Shown piece after piece: positions 16,411 to 26,600 of a stretch of 64,000 nt of DNA (position 1 is its first letter; each line of letters begins with the position of its first letter). Source of the DNA: Pseudonocardiaceae bacterium (GTDB lineage: Bacteria > Actinomycetota > Actinomycetes > Mycobacteriales > Pseudonocardiaceae); NCBI GenBank assembly GCA_009377865.1, contig WHTH01000009.1:1-64000 (forward strand). The letters are read 5' to 3'. The notes under the pieces were generated by a model. It was not told where the DNA came from. It did not search any database and saw only the letters and a list, made by a program, of their open reading frames with translations. The position numbers and the translations under genes were made by a program.

Positions 16411-19400
16411 GTGCTGACCTCCGGGCACGAGAAGGCCGCTCGCGGCGAGTACACCGGCGACGAGGCCGGTGACCGATCCCGTCCCGGTGACGGCGCCGCG
16501 CCTCGTCGGCTGCGGCTCGCCGCCACCGTCCTCGGGCTGCTCGGCGCGCTGCTCGCGATCGCCGTACCGCTGCTCCCGGTGGTGCAGGACACCGCGGTGA
16601 TCAACTGGCCTGCCGGCGACGGTGTGGCGCCGGTCAATGCCCCGCTCGCCGCCTACCAGCCGCAGGAGCTGTCCGCCACGGTGCCCTGCGCGACCGCCGC
16701 GTCGCTCGACGCCCGCAGCCCCGAGCCGGCGCCGCTCGTCGCCACCACCCCGCCGGCGTCATCCGACGGCGCTGAGGTCGGCATGTTGCTGCAGGTCGCG
16801 GACGGCAACGTCGCCGCCATCAGCCGGGGGCAGCTGCTGGGCACCGCCGCGCTGCCACCCGGACCATGCGACGTCCAGGTGGACTCCTCGGTCGCCGGCA
16901 CGACGGTCACGGTCGGCGATCGGCAGGTCGTCGATCTGGACGCCGACGTGCGCCCCCAGGTCGTCGGCATCTACAGCGCGCTGGATGCCACCGCCGATCC
17001 CGTCGACGGCCTGGGCGTGCAAATCACCCCCGACACCCGGTTCCAGTCGGTGCCGCATCCGGTGAAGTTCACCGCGATGGGGCTGGCTGCCCTCGCCGTG
17101 CTGGCCAGCCTGATGTTGCTGCATCGACTGGACCAGCGGGTGGGCCGGCGCGCGCCGCGGCTGGCGCCGCCGGGCTGGTGGATGCCGACCGGGCGGGACA
17201 TCACGGTGATCGCGGTGCTCGCCGTGTGGGTCGTCATCGGCGGCATCACCTCCGATGACGGCTACATCCTCACGATGATCCAGGCCCGGGACGAGACCGG
17301 CTACATGGGCAACTACTACCGCTGGTTCAACGTCGCCGAGGCACCGTTCGGCTGGCCCTACGAGCTCTACTCGGTCTGGGCACAGCTCTCGACGACGCCG
17401 CCGTGGCTACGGATCCCGTCGTTCGTGATGGGGGTGGTCAGCTGGTTGCTGATCAGCCGGGAGATCATGCCGCGGCTGGGCCGCGAGGTGCGCCGCAGCC
17501 ACGCCGCCGGCTGGGCCGCGGCCGCCGCCTTCCTCGCGTTCTGGCTGCCCTACAACAACGGGCTGCGGCTCGAGCCCGTCGTCGCCATCGGCTCGCTGCT
17601 GACGCTGTGCGCGGTCGAACGGGCCGTTGCGTTGCGACGGGTGGCGCCGCTGGCGGTAGGCCTGCTCGTCGCCGCGTTCACGGTCGCCTCCACCCCGACC
17701 GGATTCATCGCCATCGCTCCGTTCCTGGTGGCAGCCCGCCCGGTAGCACGGCTGCTGCGCCAACACGCCTCGGCGTCGGGCTGGTCCGCGGTACTGGCAC
17801 CGATGCTCGGCGCCGGGCTGCTCATCCTGATCGTGATCTTCAGTGATCAGACGCTGCGGGCGGTGCTGGAGGCCACCCAGCTGCGGACCGCCATCGGACC
17901 CAGCATGTCGTGGTTCGAGGAACCCAACCGCTACCAGGCGCTGTTCAGTCCCACCGCGGACGGATCGCTGGCCCGCCGATTCCCGGTACTGCTGCTGCTG
18001 CTGTGCCTGGGCACCTGTCTGGTGGTGCTGCTGCGCCGCGGCAGCATCCCCGGGGCGGGGCTGGGCCCCAGCCGCCGGCTGATCGGCACCGCCGCGCTCT
18101 CGCTGGCACTGATCGCGCTCACACCGACCAAGTGGACGCACCACTTCGGGGCGTTCGCCTCGCTCGGCGCCGCGCTCGCCGCGCTGACCGCGCTGGCGAC
18201 CAGCACGGTGGTGCTGCGCTCCGCGCGCAACCGCTGGTGGTTCCTGACCGGGCTGCTGCTCATCCTGGCGCTGGCGTTCACCGGCCCCAACGCACCCTGG
18301 TACGTCTCGCAGTTCGGCGTGCCGTGGTTCGACCGGCCGCCGTTGCTCTTCGGCTTCAAGGCCAGCACGGTGCTGATCACCGCTGCGGCCATCGCGGCGC
18401 TGATCGCGGTGGTGGAGAACCTGCGTCACGAACCGGGTGGTCCACCGCCGCCGCGACCGGGGCCGCCGGCCGACTGGCGGCAGCGGGCGCTGCGCGTCGG
18501 CTCCGCGCCGCTCGCGGTGATCTGCGGACTGCTGGTGCTCGCCGAGGTCGCGACGATGGGCAAGGCGATCTACGCGCAGCGCGACAGCTACAGCCTCGGC
18601 GCAGCCAACATCGAGCACGTCACCGGTTCCAGCTGCAACCTGTCCGGATCCGTGATGGCCGAGCGTGATCGCGCCGAGGGAGCGATGCCCGCGGTGCCGG
18701 TGATCGGGTTCGACAACCTGCCATTCCACGACGGCTTCGGCCGCAACCGGCTGCCCCCGACGAGCCCGGCGGAAGCCGAGGACGAGAGCGGCACCGACGA
18801 TTCGCTCGAGGGTGACCGGATCGACGAGGAGGAGACCGAGGACAACCCGGTGACCGCCCCGCCGCCGGGTCTCGGTGGCGACCGGCTCCCGGTGTGGAGC
18901 AGCTACAGCCCGGACGGGCCCGGCACCGGGGAGGTCCGCACCCCGTGGCGCGAGCTGGATCCCGCCGCGGCCGAGGGCCGTGCACCGATGGTGGTGGCGG
19001 TGGCCGGGCGGCTGGGCGCCGCCACACCGATCACCGCCCAGTTCGGCAAGCGCAGTGAACGGGATGGCAGGCGGATCGAGCTCGTCGAGGAGATCGACGT
19101 CGGCGGCTCGCCGACCGCCGATCCGCCGGGCTGGCGTGACTACCGGCTCAACCTCGCCGGTAGCGCAGCGGCGGCCGAGGCCGACACCGTCCGGCTGGTG
19201 GCCGGCGACGCCGATGTCACCCCTGAGGGCTGGCTGGCCTTCGCCGAGCCCAGGGTGCCCGACCTGGTCCCGATGACCCGGTTCGTCGGCCGCGACACCC
19301 CGGTCTTCATGGACTGGCCGGTCGGATTCGTGCACCCGTGCATGCGGCCGTTCGCAATCCGCAACGGGGTCGTGGAGATGCCCGAGTACCGGCTGCTGCC

Positions 19401-19683
19401 CGACGAGCAGCTGATGACGGGCAGCGAGAACTGGTCGGGGGCCGATTCGGGTGGCCCGCTGGGCTGGCTGGAGATCGTATCCGACGAACGGGAGATCCCC
19501 ACCTACCTCGAGGGCGGCTGGGACGTCGACTGGGGCGAGCTGACCGCCGTCGAGCCGCTGGTCGGCGACACGGAGTCACCCAGCGTGGCGGCCGGCACCG
19601 AGGTTCGCGCCGGCTGGTGGTCGCCGGGCCCGATGCAGGGCAGCGGCGCGACCAGCACCGACATCTCCCCGCTCACCCGGTGA
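16411..19683 (+). CDS. Arabinosyltransferase Emb, canonical type (emb1)
   Basis: 1090 residues from GTG 16411. GT-C glycosyltransferase using decaprenyl-phosphoryl-arabinose to build arabinan outside the membrane. Order: N-terminal TM helix (38-57), extracellular jelly-roll (60-220), multi-helix core, and a large C-terminal carbohydrate-binding region (about 720-1090). The catalytic loop TSDDGYILTMI holds the aspartate pair Asp282/Asp283. The methionine after it (Met289) aligns with the residue mutated in ethambutol-resistant EmbB. ALTPTKWTHHFG and NRWWFLTG fit the family. An acidic run near 18780-18850 (EDESGTDDS...EEETEDN) is unusual. Of the four paralogs here this one is closest to mycobacterial Emb. 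Confidence 0.93.
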   Translation: MLTSGHEKAARGEYTGDEAGDRSRPGDGAAPRRLRLAATVLGLLGALLAIAVPLLPVVQDTAVINWPAGDGVAPVNAPLAAYQPQELSATVPCATAASLDARSPEPAPLVATTPPASSDGAEVGMLLQVADGNVAAISRGQLLGTAALPPGPCDVQVDSSVAGTTVTVGDRQVVDLDADVRPQVVGIYSALDATADPVDGLGVQITPDTRFQSVPHPVKFTAMGLAALAVLASLMLLHRLDQRVGRRAPRLAPPGWWMPTGRDITVIAVLAVWVVIGGITSDDGYILTMIQARDETGYMGNYYRWFNVAEAPFGWPYELYSVWAQLSTTPPWLRIPSFVMGVVSWLLISREIMPRLGREVRRSHAAGWAAAAAFLAFWLPYNNGLRLEPVVAIGSLLTLCAVERAVALRRVAPLAVGLLVAAFTVASTPTGFIAIAPFLVAARPVARLLRQHASASGWSAVLAPMLGAGLLILIVIFSDQTLRAVLEATQLRTAIGPSMSWFEEPNRYQALFSPTADGSLARRFPVLLLLLCLGTCLVVLLRRGSIPGAGLGPSRRLIGTAALSLALIALTPTKWTHHFGAFASLGAALAALTALATSTVVLRSARNRWWFLTGLLLILALAFTGPNAPWYVSQFGVPWFDRPPLLFGFKASTVLITAAAIAALIAVVENLRHEPGGPPPPRPGPPADWRQRALRVGSAPLAVICGLLVLAEVATMGKAIYAQRDSYSLGAANIEHVTGSSCNLSGSVMAERDRAEGAMPAVPVIGFDNLPFHDGFGRNRLPPTSPAEAEDESGTDDSLEGDRIDEEETEDNPVTAPPPGLGGDRLPVWSSYSPDGPGTGEVRTPWRELDPAAAEGRAPMVVAVAGRLGAATPITAQFGKRSERDGRRIELVEEIDVGGSPTADPPGWRDYRLNLAGSAAAAEADTVRLVAGDADVTPEGWLAFAEPRVPDLVPMTRFVGRDTPVFMDWPVGFVHPCMRPFAIRNGVVEMPEYRLLPDEQLMTGSENWSGADSGGPLGWLEIVSDEREIPTYLEGGWDVDWGELTAVEPLVGDTESPSVAAGTEVRAGWWSPGPMQGSGATSTDISPLTR

Positions 19684-19773
19684 TCGGAGGTGCAGCGCAG
19701 CTCGCGGGTCACCTCTCAGACCACTCAGACCTCTCAGACCTCTTGGGCCTCTTGGGCCACAGAGCGCAAAGGG

Positions 19774-19811
19774 CCCCTCGCGGAAACGAGGGGGAGGTGT
19801 TCCGCGAGGGG
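19774..19811. terminator. Bidirectional terminator-like hairpin between emb1 and gtrA
   Basis: Perfect 12-bp inverted repeat CCCCTCGCGGAA (19774-19785) / TTCCGCGAGGGG (19800-19811) with a 14-nt loop, placed between two convergent genes. Just before it (about 19717-19760) is a small tandem repetition built on CAGACCTCT and CTTGGGCCT. No U-tract, which is common for actinobacterial terminators. Confidence 0.7.
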
Positions 19812-19926
19812 CGGCAGGTCCGGCTGGGGGTCCCGAACCCGCACGTCCAATGATGCCACCTCCGCGCTGCTCCGCACGAGTGACCCCCGGCGCGGCGCTC
19901 GGCGTGTCGCAGCAGCACGTGTTGTC

Positions 19927-20421
19927 TCAGGACGCGTCGATTCCGGGCCGGAAGATCACAAGGCGCTGCACGACGAAGTTGATGCACGTCGCCGTGCCCT
20001 GTGCGATCAGGAAGGCCAGCGTGAGCCGCCACAACGAGGGCGGCAGCAACGCCAGCATCACCGCGTTCACGCCGATCTGCACGGTGAAGGTGGTGCCGTA
20101 GAGGATCATCACCGAGGCGAACTGTTGGCCACCACCCCTGCCGCGGAACACCCACCGACGGTTGATGACGTAGGCGGTCAGCGTGCCGACCACCCAGCCC
20201 AATGCTTTGGCGAGATGCACCCACAGGTCGAGGCCCACCAACGCCAGGTACGAGCCGTAGTCGACCAGCGCACAAAAGCCGCCGACCAGCACGAACCGCG
20301 TGAGCTGGGGGGCGAGGCTAGGACGGGATCGCCTCGGCTGCTTCGCCTGCTTAGCCTGCGTCACTGCTTCCCGATGCTCCTCGCCGTCACGGTCCGCGAT
20401 GCCCCCCAGGGTACCCAGCAT
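19927..20421 (-). CDS. GtrA-like small membrane protein (Rv3789 type)
   Basis: 164 residues with four membrane helices: RFVLVGGFCALVDYGSYLAL, then GWVVGTLTAYVINRRWVF (the GtrA hallmark N-R-x-W-x-F), then two more. In mycobacteria the homolog next to dprE1 has been proposed either to flip decaprenyl-phosphoryl-arabinose or to anchor arabinosyltransferases. Lies between emb1 and emb2 on the opposite strand. Start ATG 20421 is 31 bp from the emb2 start, so their promoters overlap. Confidence 0.88.
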   Translation of the reverse strand: MLGTLGGIADRDGEEHREAVTQAKQAKQPRRSRPSLAPQLTRFVLVGGFCALVDYGSYLALVGLDLWVHLAKALGWVVGTLTAYVINRRWVFRGRGGGQQFASVMILYGTTFTVQIGVNAVMLALLPPSLWRLTLAFLIAQGTATCINFVVQRLVIFRPGIDAS

Positions 20422-20452
20422 CGCGTCCCTACCCTGCCACTACCCTTCTGAC

Positions 20453-23400
20453 GTGCCGGAACCCGACACTTCGCCCAACGTCCGTGGGCCCAACATCCGT
20501 GGGCCCAGATCCAGCTCCCGCACGAAGTGGCTGCTCGGGGCTCTCGCCGCAGGCACGGTACTACTGGGGTTGCTGGTGCCGCTGGCACCGGTCGTGGCGC
20601 AGCAGCCGGTGGTCAGCTGGCCGCAGGACGGCGAGGCTCCCACATCCACCGTGCTGCCGCTGTCGCCCTACCGGCCGTTGCAGCTCGATGCCACGGTGCC
20701 GTGCGCGGCACTGCAAGCGCTCGACGCCCGACCGCAGGGCGGCGACGCGCTGCGCACCCGGAGCACCGATTCCGGGCGGGCCGACGAGCAGGGGCTCACG
20801 GCCGCAGCCGGCGACGGCCGGGTCACGATCACCGTCTCCGGCGCCGAGCTGCTCGACGAGCCACTTCCCGACGGCCCGCTTCCCGACGGCCAGTGCAGCT
20901 ACCGGGTGGTGGCCGATGCCGGTGGGGTTCGTGTCGAGCGCGACGGGCAGCTGCTCGCCGACCGGCCCGGGGTGCTGCCCCCGCAGGTGGCCGAGCTCGC
21001 CACCGAAGCCGGGCCGTCGGTCGCCGCCGGACTCGCGGTGCAGCTGCGTCCCGACGACCGCTACGCGGGCCACCCCTCGGCGCTCAAGCTGGTGCTGCTC
21101 GTGGCGCACGGCCTGGCGCTGCTGGCGACGCTGCTGCTGGCGGTGCGGATGTGGCGGGGCCGCAGTGACGTCCCCGCGTTGGTGCGGCCCCGGCCGTCCT
21201 GGGCCGATGCGGTGATCGTCGCCGTCTCGGCGGCGTGGCTGGTGCTCGGGCCGATGAACTGGGACGACGCCTGGTATGCCCTGATGGCGCGCAACGCGGG
21301 CGACGCAGGTTACATCGGCAACTACATCTACATGTTCAACGCCACCGAGAGCCCGTTCGTGGCGTCGCAGTACCTGCTGCAGGCCTGGGGCAGCCTCGGT
21401 GGTTGGGGCCTGCCGTGGCTGCGGGTGTTGCCGCTGATCTACGGCCTGGTGACATACGCGCTGCTGCGGGTGCTGGTCACCACCGTGGTGAGTGATTTTC
21501 GGGGTTATAACCCCGAAAATCACTCACCGAAATGGGCGGTGTGGGCGCTGGCGCTGGCGCACATGTTGTGGTGGTTGCCCTACGGGATGATGCTGCGCCC
21601 GGAGCCGCTGATCGCGATGTGCACGGCCGCGGTGCTGCTGCTGGCCGAGGTCGCCCGCCGCCGGCGATCGCTCGGCGCGCTGGCGCTGGCCACCGCGGTG
21701 ACGGCACTGGCCGTCACCGTCGCGCCCACCGGCATCGTCGCCGCCGCCCCGCTGGTGATCACGCTGCCGTGGCTGCTGGCACTGCTGGCCGAGCGCGGCT
21801 GGGCCGAGCGCGTCGTGGTCGTGCTCGTCGCCGCCGCTGCGGGCACCATCGCGGTGCCGGTCGGGTTCGCCGACGCCAGCCTCGGCGAGGTGCTCGACGC
21901 CACCGCAACGCACAGCTGGTACTACCTGACGCTGTCGTGGTACGAGGAGATCTTCCAGTACAACGCCCTGCTGGGGATCAACGACACCGGCGTGTGGGGC
22001 CGGCGAGCGCCGGTGATCCTCACGCTGGCCGTGCTGGCCGTCGTCGCCATCGGCAGCGGGCGGTGGTCGGGCACCGGCAACCCGCTGCGCCGGCTGCTGC
22101 TATCCAGCGCGATCACGGCGGCAGTGGCGCTCGCGCTGCTGTCGCTGACCCCCACGAAGTGGGTGAACCATTTCGGTGCCGTCGGCCCGGCCGGCACCGT
22201 CGTGCTCACCGCGGCGCTGCTGCGGTCCCCGCTGCCCCGGCGGTCGGGTTCGACGGTGACGGCGATCGCGGTACTCGTCATCGCCGCGGCGAGCGCGGTC
22301 GTCTACGCCGGGCCGAATCTGTGGCGGCCGTACTCCGACTGGGGCCAGCCGTTCGGAAACCACCTGCTACCCGAGGGCACTCGTTACGAGCTGACCCAGC
22401 TGACGCCGCACTACGGGTCGATCTTCCTGCGCAACCCGCTGGTGTGGCTGCTGCTCGCCGGGCTCATCGCGGCCGGACTGGCCTGGTGGCGCCGGCGGGG
22501 TCGCAGCACCCAGATGACCGTCGATCGCGGGCTGCTGGTCTCGGTGTCGGGCTTGTCGGTGGCGCTGCTGCTGGCGGTGTTCAGCTACGCCCCGATACAG
22601 CAGTACCCGGGCTGGACGGTCGGGCTGTCGAACCTGCGCGCGCTCGCCGGGCAGCCCTGCGGACTGGCCACCGCGGTGCAGACGCTCGCCCCGGCGGGTC
22701 CGCAGCCGCAGGCGTCATCCGAGACAGCGCCAGCGATGACCGGCGACTTCGCGCTGGCCGGCGGCGCGCCGAGACCGGTGCAGCCGCCCTCGGCGGGAAC
22801 GGCCATGTGGCACGACTCCGTGGCACCTGCCCGCGACGAGCTGGCCAGCGAGCAGGGCACGCTGACGACCCCGTGGTTTCGCCTGCCGGACTCGGCGGCG
22901 ACCCACCTGAGCGTGCCGGTCGCGGCCGGGACCGTGTCAGGGCAACAGGTCAGGGTGCAGTTCGGCACCGGCGCCCCGGCCGACCCGCAACCTACCCGCA
23001 GCAAGGAACTGGAGCTCGATCCGGGCGCCGGCTCGAACACCTGGCACGAGCTGGCGCTGGAAATCGAGGACTCCCGGGCCAGTGCCGTCCGCATCCTGGC
23101 CGAGGACGAGGTCACCGGAGCCGGCAGCTGGCTGGCGGTCGCGGCGCCGTCGCTGACGTCCTGGCAGCCGGTGACCACCGTGACGCGGGGGCAACCGGCC
23201 TTCGCCGACCAGCTCTCAGCCGTGCTGTGGCCGTGCGCCGACCAGGTCGCGATCTCCGATGGGATGGTGGCGCCCCCGTCGGTGCGCATGCTCACCGCCG
23301 ACGGCATCCCCGAGTTCGTGCTGAGCAACCCCCGCGACCCGGAGTGGGGCGGCACCTTCGTGCAGGTCGAGCCCACCGCGACCTACGTGCAGCCCGAGTC

Positions 23401-23575
23401 CCGGATCCAACCCCCGGGTCCGCCGATCCGCCCCTGGGGGCAGGTGCAGCAGGTTGTCTACGAGCACCCGGTGGGCCTGGTCGACGTCACCGCGCGGACG
23501 TCGACCGAGCCGGGCTGGCAACGCGAGATGCCGGTGACCGGCGAGGACTACTCCGGCCGGAAGTACTCGGGTTGA
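20453..23575 (+). CDS. Arabinosyltransferase, divergent Emb clade (emb2)
   Basis: 1040 residues from GTG 20453; the frame extends further upstream but would run into gtrA. Same architecture as emb1, but the catalytic loop reads NWDDAWYALMARNAGDAGYIG (Asp271/Asp272) instead of SDDGYI, and it is followed by ATESPFVASQY, shared with emb3 and emb4. [12 protein letters not shown] and GPNLWRPYSDWGQPFG are also shared. Residues about 346-359 are encoded by a perfect 42-nt palindrome. The C-terminal lectin-like region is complete. Followed by emb3 after 27 bp. Confidence 0.9.
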   Translation: MPEPDTSPNVRGPNIRGPRSSSRTKWLLGALAAGTVLLGLLVPLAPVVAQQPVVSWPQDGEAPTSTVLPLSPYRPLQLDATVPCAALQALDARPQGGDALRTRSTDSGRADEQGLTAAAGDGRVTITVSGAELLDEPLPDGPLPDGQCSYRVVADAGGVRVERDGQLLADRPGVLPPQVAELATEAGPSVAAGLAVQLRPDDRYAGHPSALKLVLLVAHGLALLATLLLAVRMWRGRSDVPALVRPRPSWADAVIVAVSAAWLVLGPMNWDDAWYALMARNAGDAGYIGNYIYMFNATESPFVASQYLLQAWGSLGGWGLPWLRVLPLIYGLVTYALLRVLVTTVVSDFRGYNPENHSPKWAVWALALAHMLWWLPYGMMLRPEPLIAMCTAAVLLLAEVARRRRSLGALALATAVTALAVTVAPTGIVAAAPLVITLPWLLALLAERGWAERVVVVLVAAAAGTIAVPVGFADASLGEVLDATATHSWYYLTLSWYEEIFQYNALLGINDTGVWGRRAPVILTLAVLAVVAIGSGRWSGTGNPLRRLLLSSAITAAVALALLSLTPTKWVNHFGAVGPAGTVVLTAALLRSPLPRRSGSTVTAIAVLVIAAASAVVYAGPNLWRPYSDWGQPFGNHLLPEGTRYELTQLTPHYGSIFLRNPLVWLLLAGLIAAGLAWWRRRGRSTQMTVDRGLLVSVSGLSVALLLAVFSYAPIQQYPGWTVGLSNLRALAGQPCGLATAVQTLAPAGPQPQASSETAPAMTGDFALAGGAPRPVQPPSAGTAMWHDSVAPARDELASEQGTLTTPWFRLPDSAATHLSVPVAAGTVSGQQVRVQFGTGAPADPQPTRSKELELDPGAGSNTWHELALEIEDSRASAVRILAEDEVTGAGSWLAVAAPSLTSWQPVTTVTRGQPAFADQLSAVLWPCADQVAISDGMVAPPSVRMLTADGIPEFVLSNPRDPEWGGTFVQVEPTATYVQPESRIQPPGPPIRPWGQVQQVVYEHPVGLVDVTARTSTEPGWQREMPVTGEDYSGRKYSG
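21487..21528. repeat. 42-nt perfect palindrome inside emb2
   Basis: Every base of 21487-21507 pairs with 21508-21528; the arm starts GGTGAGTGATTTTCGGGG. It contributes codons for [13 protein letters not shown] in the loop between two membrane helices. The other two frames of the element contain TGA, so only this frame could be tolerated inside a gene, and 42 nt is 14 codons. Confidence 0.95.
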
Positions 23576-23602
23576 CCGCTGGCTGACAGTTACTGTCCCG
23601 AC

Positions 23603-26600
23603 GTGTCCGCGCCGCAAGCTCCGAGCCGGCCCGCTCGCCGCTCCGCGTGGCGGCGCTGGATGCTTGCCGGACTCGCCGCGCTGACGCTGGTCAGCGCGCT
23701 CGGCGTGCTGCTGGCACCGGTCACCGCCGACGATCCGGTGGTCACCTGGCCGCGCGCGGGCGAGCCGGCCCGCTCGACGGTGCTGCCGCTGGTCCCGTAC
23801 CGCCCGTTGCAGCTCGACGCGACCATCCCCTGCGCGACGCTGGCCGCGCTCGACGCCCGTGGCGGTGGCACCGCCCTGTCGACCATGCCGGCCGACGTCA
23901 ACGTCCCGCAACGCCCAGGTCTGACGGTGGCGGCCGCCGGCAGGACCGTCACCGTCGCGGCGTCGGGCCGTGACCTGCTCGCCGAACCGTTGCCCGCGGG
24001 CGGCTGTACCTACCGCGTGGTCGCGGATGCGCACGGAGTGCGGGTGCTGCGCGACGGATCGCAGCTCGCAGCCGCGCCGGGGCTGCCGGCGCCGCAGGTC
24101 GCGCAGCTCGCCACCGACGCTCACGCCGACGCCGACGCGATGCCAGCCGCGCGGGGCCTGGCCGTGACGTTGCACACCGACGCGCGGTACGAATCGTCCC
24201 CGACCGTGCTCAAGACGGTGCTGCTGGCGGTCCACGCTGCAGCACTGCTGGCGCTGCTGGTGCAGGCATGGAGAACGTGGCGGGGCTCGGGGCTTGGGTT
24301 GGTGCGGCCGCGACCGGGCCCGGCCGACGCGGTCGTGCTGGTCGTGTCGGCGCTGTGGGTGGTGCTGTCGCCGGTCAACTTCGACGACCCCTGGTACGTG
24401 CTGATGGCGCGCGGTGCCACCGACTCCGGCGCGGTGGGCAACGCGGTCTACATGTTCAACGTCACCGAGAACCCCTTCGTGGCCAGCCAGTACACGCTGG
24501 GGGTGTGGAGCTGGCTGGGCCAGTCGCTGTTGACCGAGGGGGGTTGGGGCCTGGCCTGGATGCGGCTGCTGCCGCTGCTCTACGGGCTGATCGTGTGGCT
24601 GCTGTTGCGCTTCGCGCTCGTGAGTGGGGGTGCGAGCCATGGCTCGCATCCCCACTCACCGAGATGGGGGGTGTGGGCGCTGGCGTTGGCCCACATGGTG
24701 TGGTGGCTGCCCTACGGTATGACGTTGCGACCCGAGCCGCTGATCGTGGTGTTCGCGGCTGCCGCGTTACTGCTCGCCGAGGTCGCCCGCCGTGCCCGTT
24801 CGGTGGGGGCGCTGGCGGCAGCGACGGCGGCCGCCGCGCTGGGAGTCTCGGTCTCGCCGTCCGGGCTGGTCGCGCTGGCCCCGCTCGCGCTGGCGCTGCC
24901 GTGGTTGTGGGGCTGGCTACGCGCCGCCCGCCCGGCCGACCGGGTCGCCGCGACGCTGACGCTGGTCGCCGCGGGTACTGCGCTGATCCCGGTCGGGTTC
25001 GCCGACGCCACCCTCGGCGACGTGCTGGAGTCCACCGCGGTGCACCAGTGGTACTACCTGACCTTCGCCTGGTACGAAGAGGGCGTCCACTACGAGACGC
25101 TGCTGTCGCTGCCGGACTCCAGTCAGTGGGCCCGGCGGGCGCCGGTGCTGCTCACGCTGGCGGTGATCGCACTGGTGGCGCTGGGTCAGCTGGCCTCGCG
25201 CTACCTGGGTTACCGCAACGGCAGCGGCCACGGCGAACCGGACGGGCCGGTGCGCCGGCTGATGGTGCGGAGCGCGGTGATGTCGGCCGTCGCGCTGGCG
25301 CTGCTGTCGCTCACCCCCACGAAGTGGGTCAACCACTTCGGCGCCGTCGAAGCTGTGCCCACGGTGCTGCTGGCCACTGCGCTGCTGCAGGCGCCGCTGG
25401 CCTGGCCCTCACGGGCCACGTTGAGATCGGGCCGCCGGACGGCTCTGCTGGGGCTGCTGCCCGCGACGGCGGGGACGGCGCTGCTGGTGTGGGCGGTATC
25501 GGTGAGCTTCGCGGGGCCCAACTTCTGGCGGCCCTACTCCGACCGCGGGCAGCCCTTCGGTGACCACCTCTTCGCCGAGATCACCCCGTCCCGGGTAGCC
25601 GACATGGCGCCCCGGATCGGCTGGCTGTTCGCGAGCAACCCGGCGATCTGGATCGGCCTGGCACTCGTGTTCGCCGCTGTGATGTGGTGGCGCGGCCGCG
25701 GCGGGCTCACCCCCGACGGCGGGCTGCTGCGGGTCTCGTCGGTGTCGATCGTGGTGCTGACCCTGCTGGTGTTCACCTGTGCCCCGATCCGGCAGTACCC
25801 GGGCTGGACGGTGCCGATGTCGATGATCGACGCGGCCCGCGGCCAGCCGTGCGGGCTGGCCCATCACGTGCGGGTGCTCGATGACTCCGACACGGCTCAG
25901 CCGGGCCAACCGGTGGGCGCGGCGACCCGGCGGGGCGGATTCGCCGCGACGTCCGGCGTGCCGCCACCCGTCCCCCCGCCGGTACCAGGGTCGAGAGTGT
26001 GGCACGACGCTCCGGTCCGCGGGCCGTCCATCGGCACGCTGCTGACGCCCTGGTACCCGCTGCCGGCAGGCGGGAACGCCACACACCTGCTCGTGCCACT
26101 ACTCGGCGACGAACTGGAGCGTCAGCAGGTGTGGCTGCAGTACGGCGACGGGTCGGGCGTCACCGGCGCCGTGCCGGTCCGCGTCGACCCGGAGGTGGCT
26201 GCCGGCGACTGGCAGGAGGCGCCGGTCCCGCTCGACGCGCTGGGTGCCCACCGGCCGCAGCAGGTGCGGCTGGCCGTCGAGGACCAGGTTGCCGGCCAGC
26301 GGCAGTGGATCGCCGTCGGTGAGCCACGGCTGGCTCGGTGGCGGCCGGTGACCGCGGTGACCCGCGACCGGCCGGTCTATGCCGACCAGGTGTCGGCCTC
26401 GTTGTGGCCATGCGTCAACCAGGTGTCCGTCGAGCACGGCATCGCCGGGGCCCCGGCTGTGACGCTGCTGGCCGACGAGAACTTCCGGCGGTCGTTTCTC
26501 GACATCGCCTTCCGCATCCGGCAGGGCGGTATGCAGGTGCCGACCGACCGCACGTCGGCGGCGGTCCGGGTGCCGGCGCGGCTGGCTGCGCCCGGTCCAC

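Noticed and set aside
17407-19335. 642-residue open frame on the minus strand opposite emb1
   Set aside because: High-GC shadow frame; composition is R/H/Q-rich with no recognisable motif, and emb1 on the plus strand is clearly the real gene.
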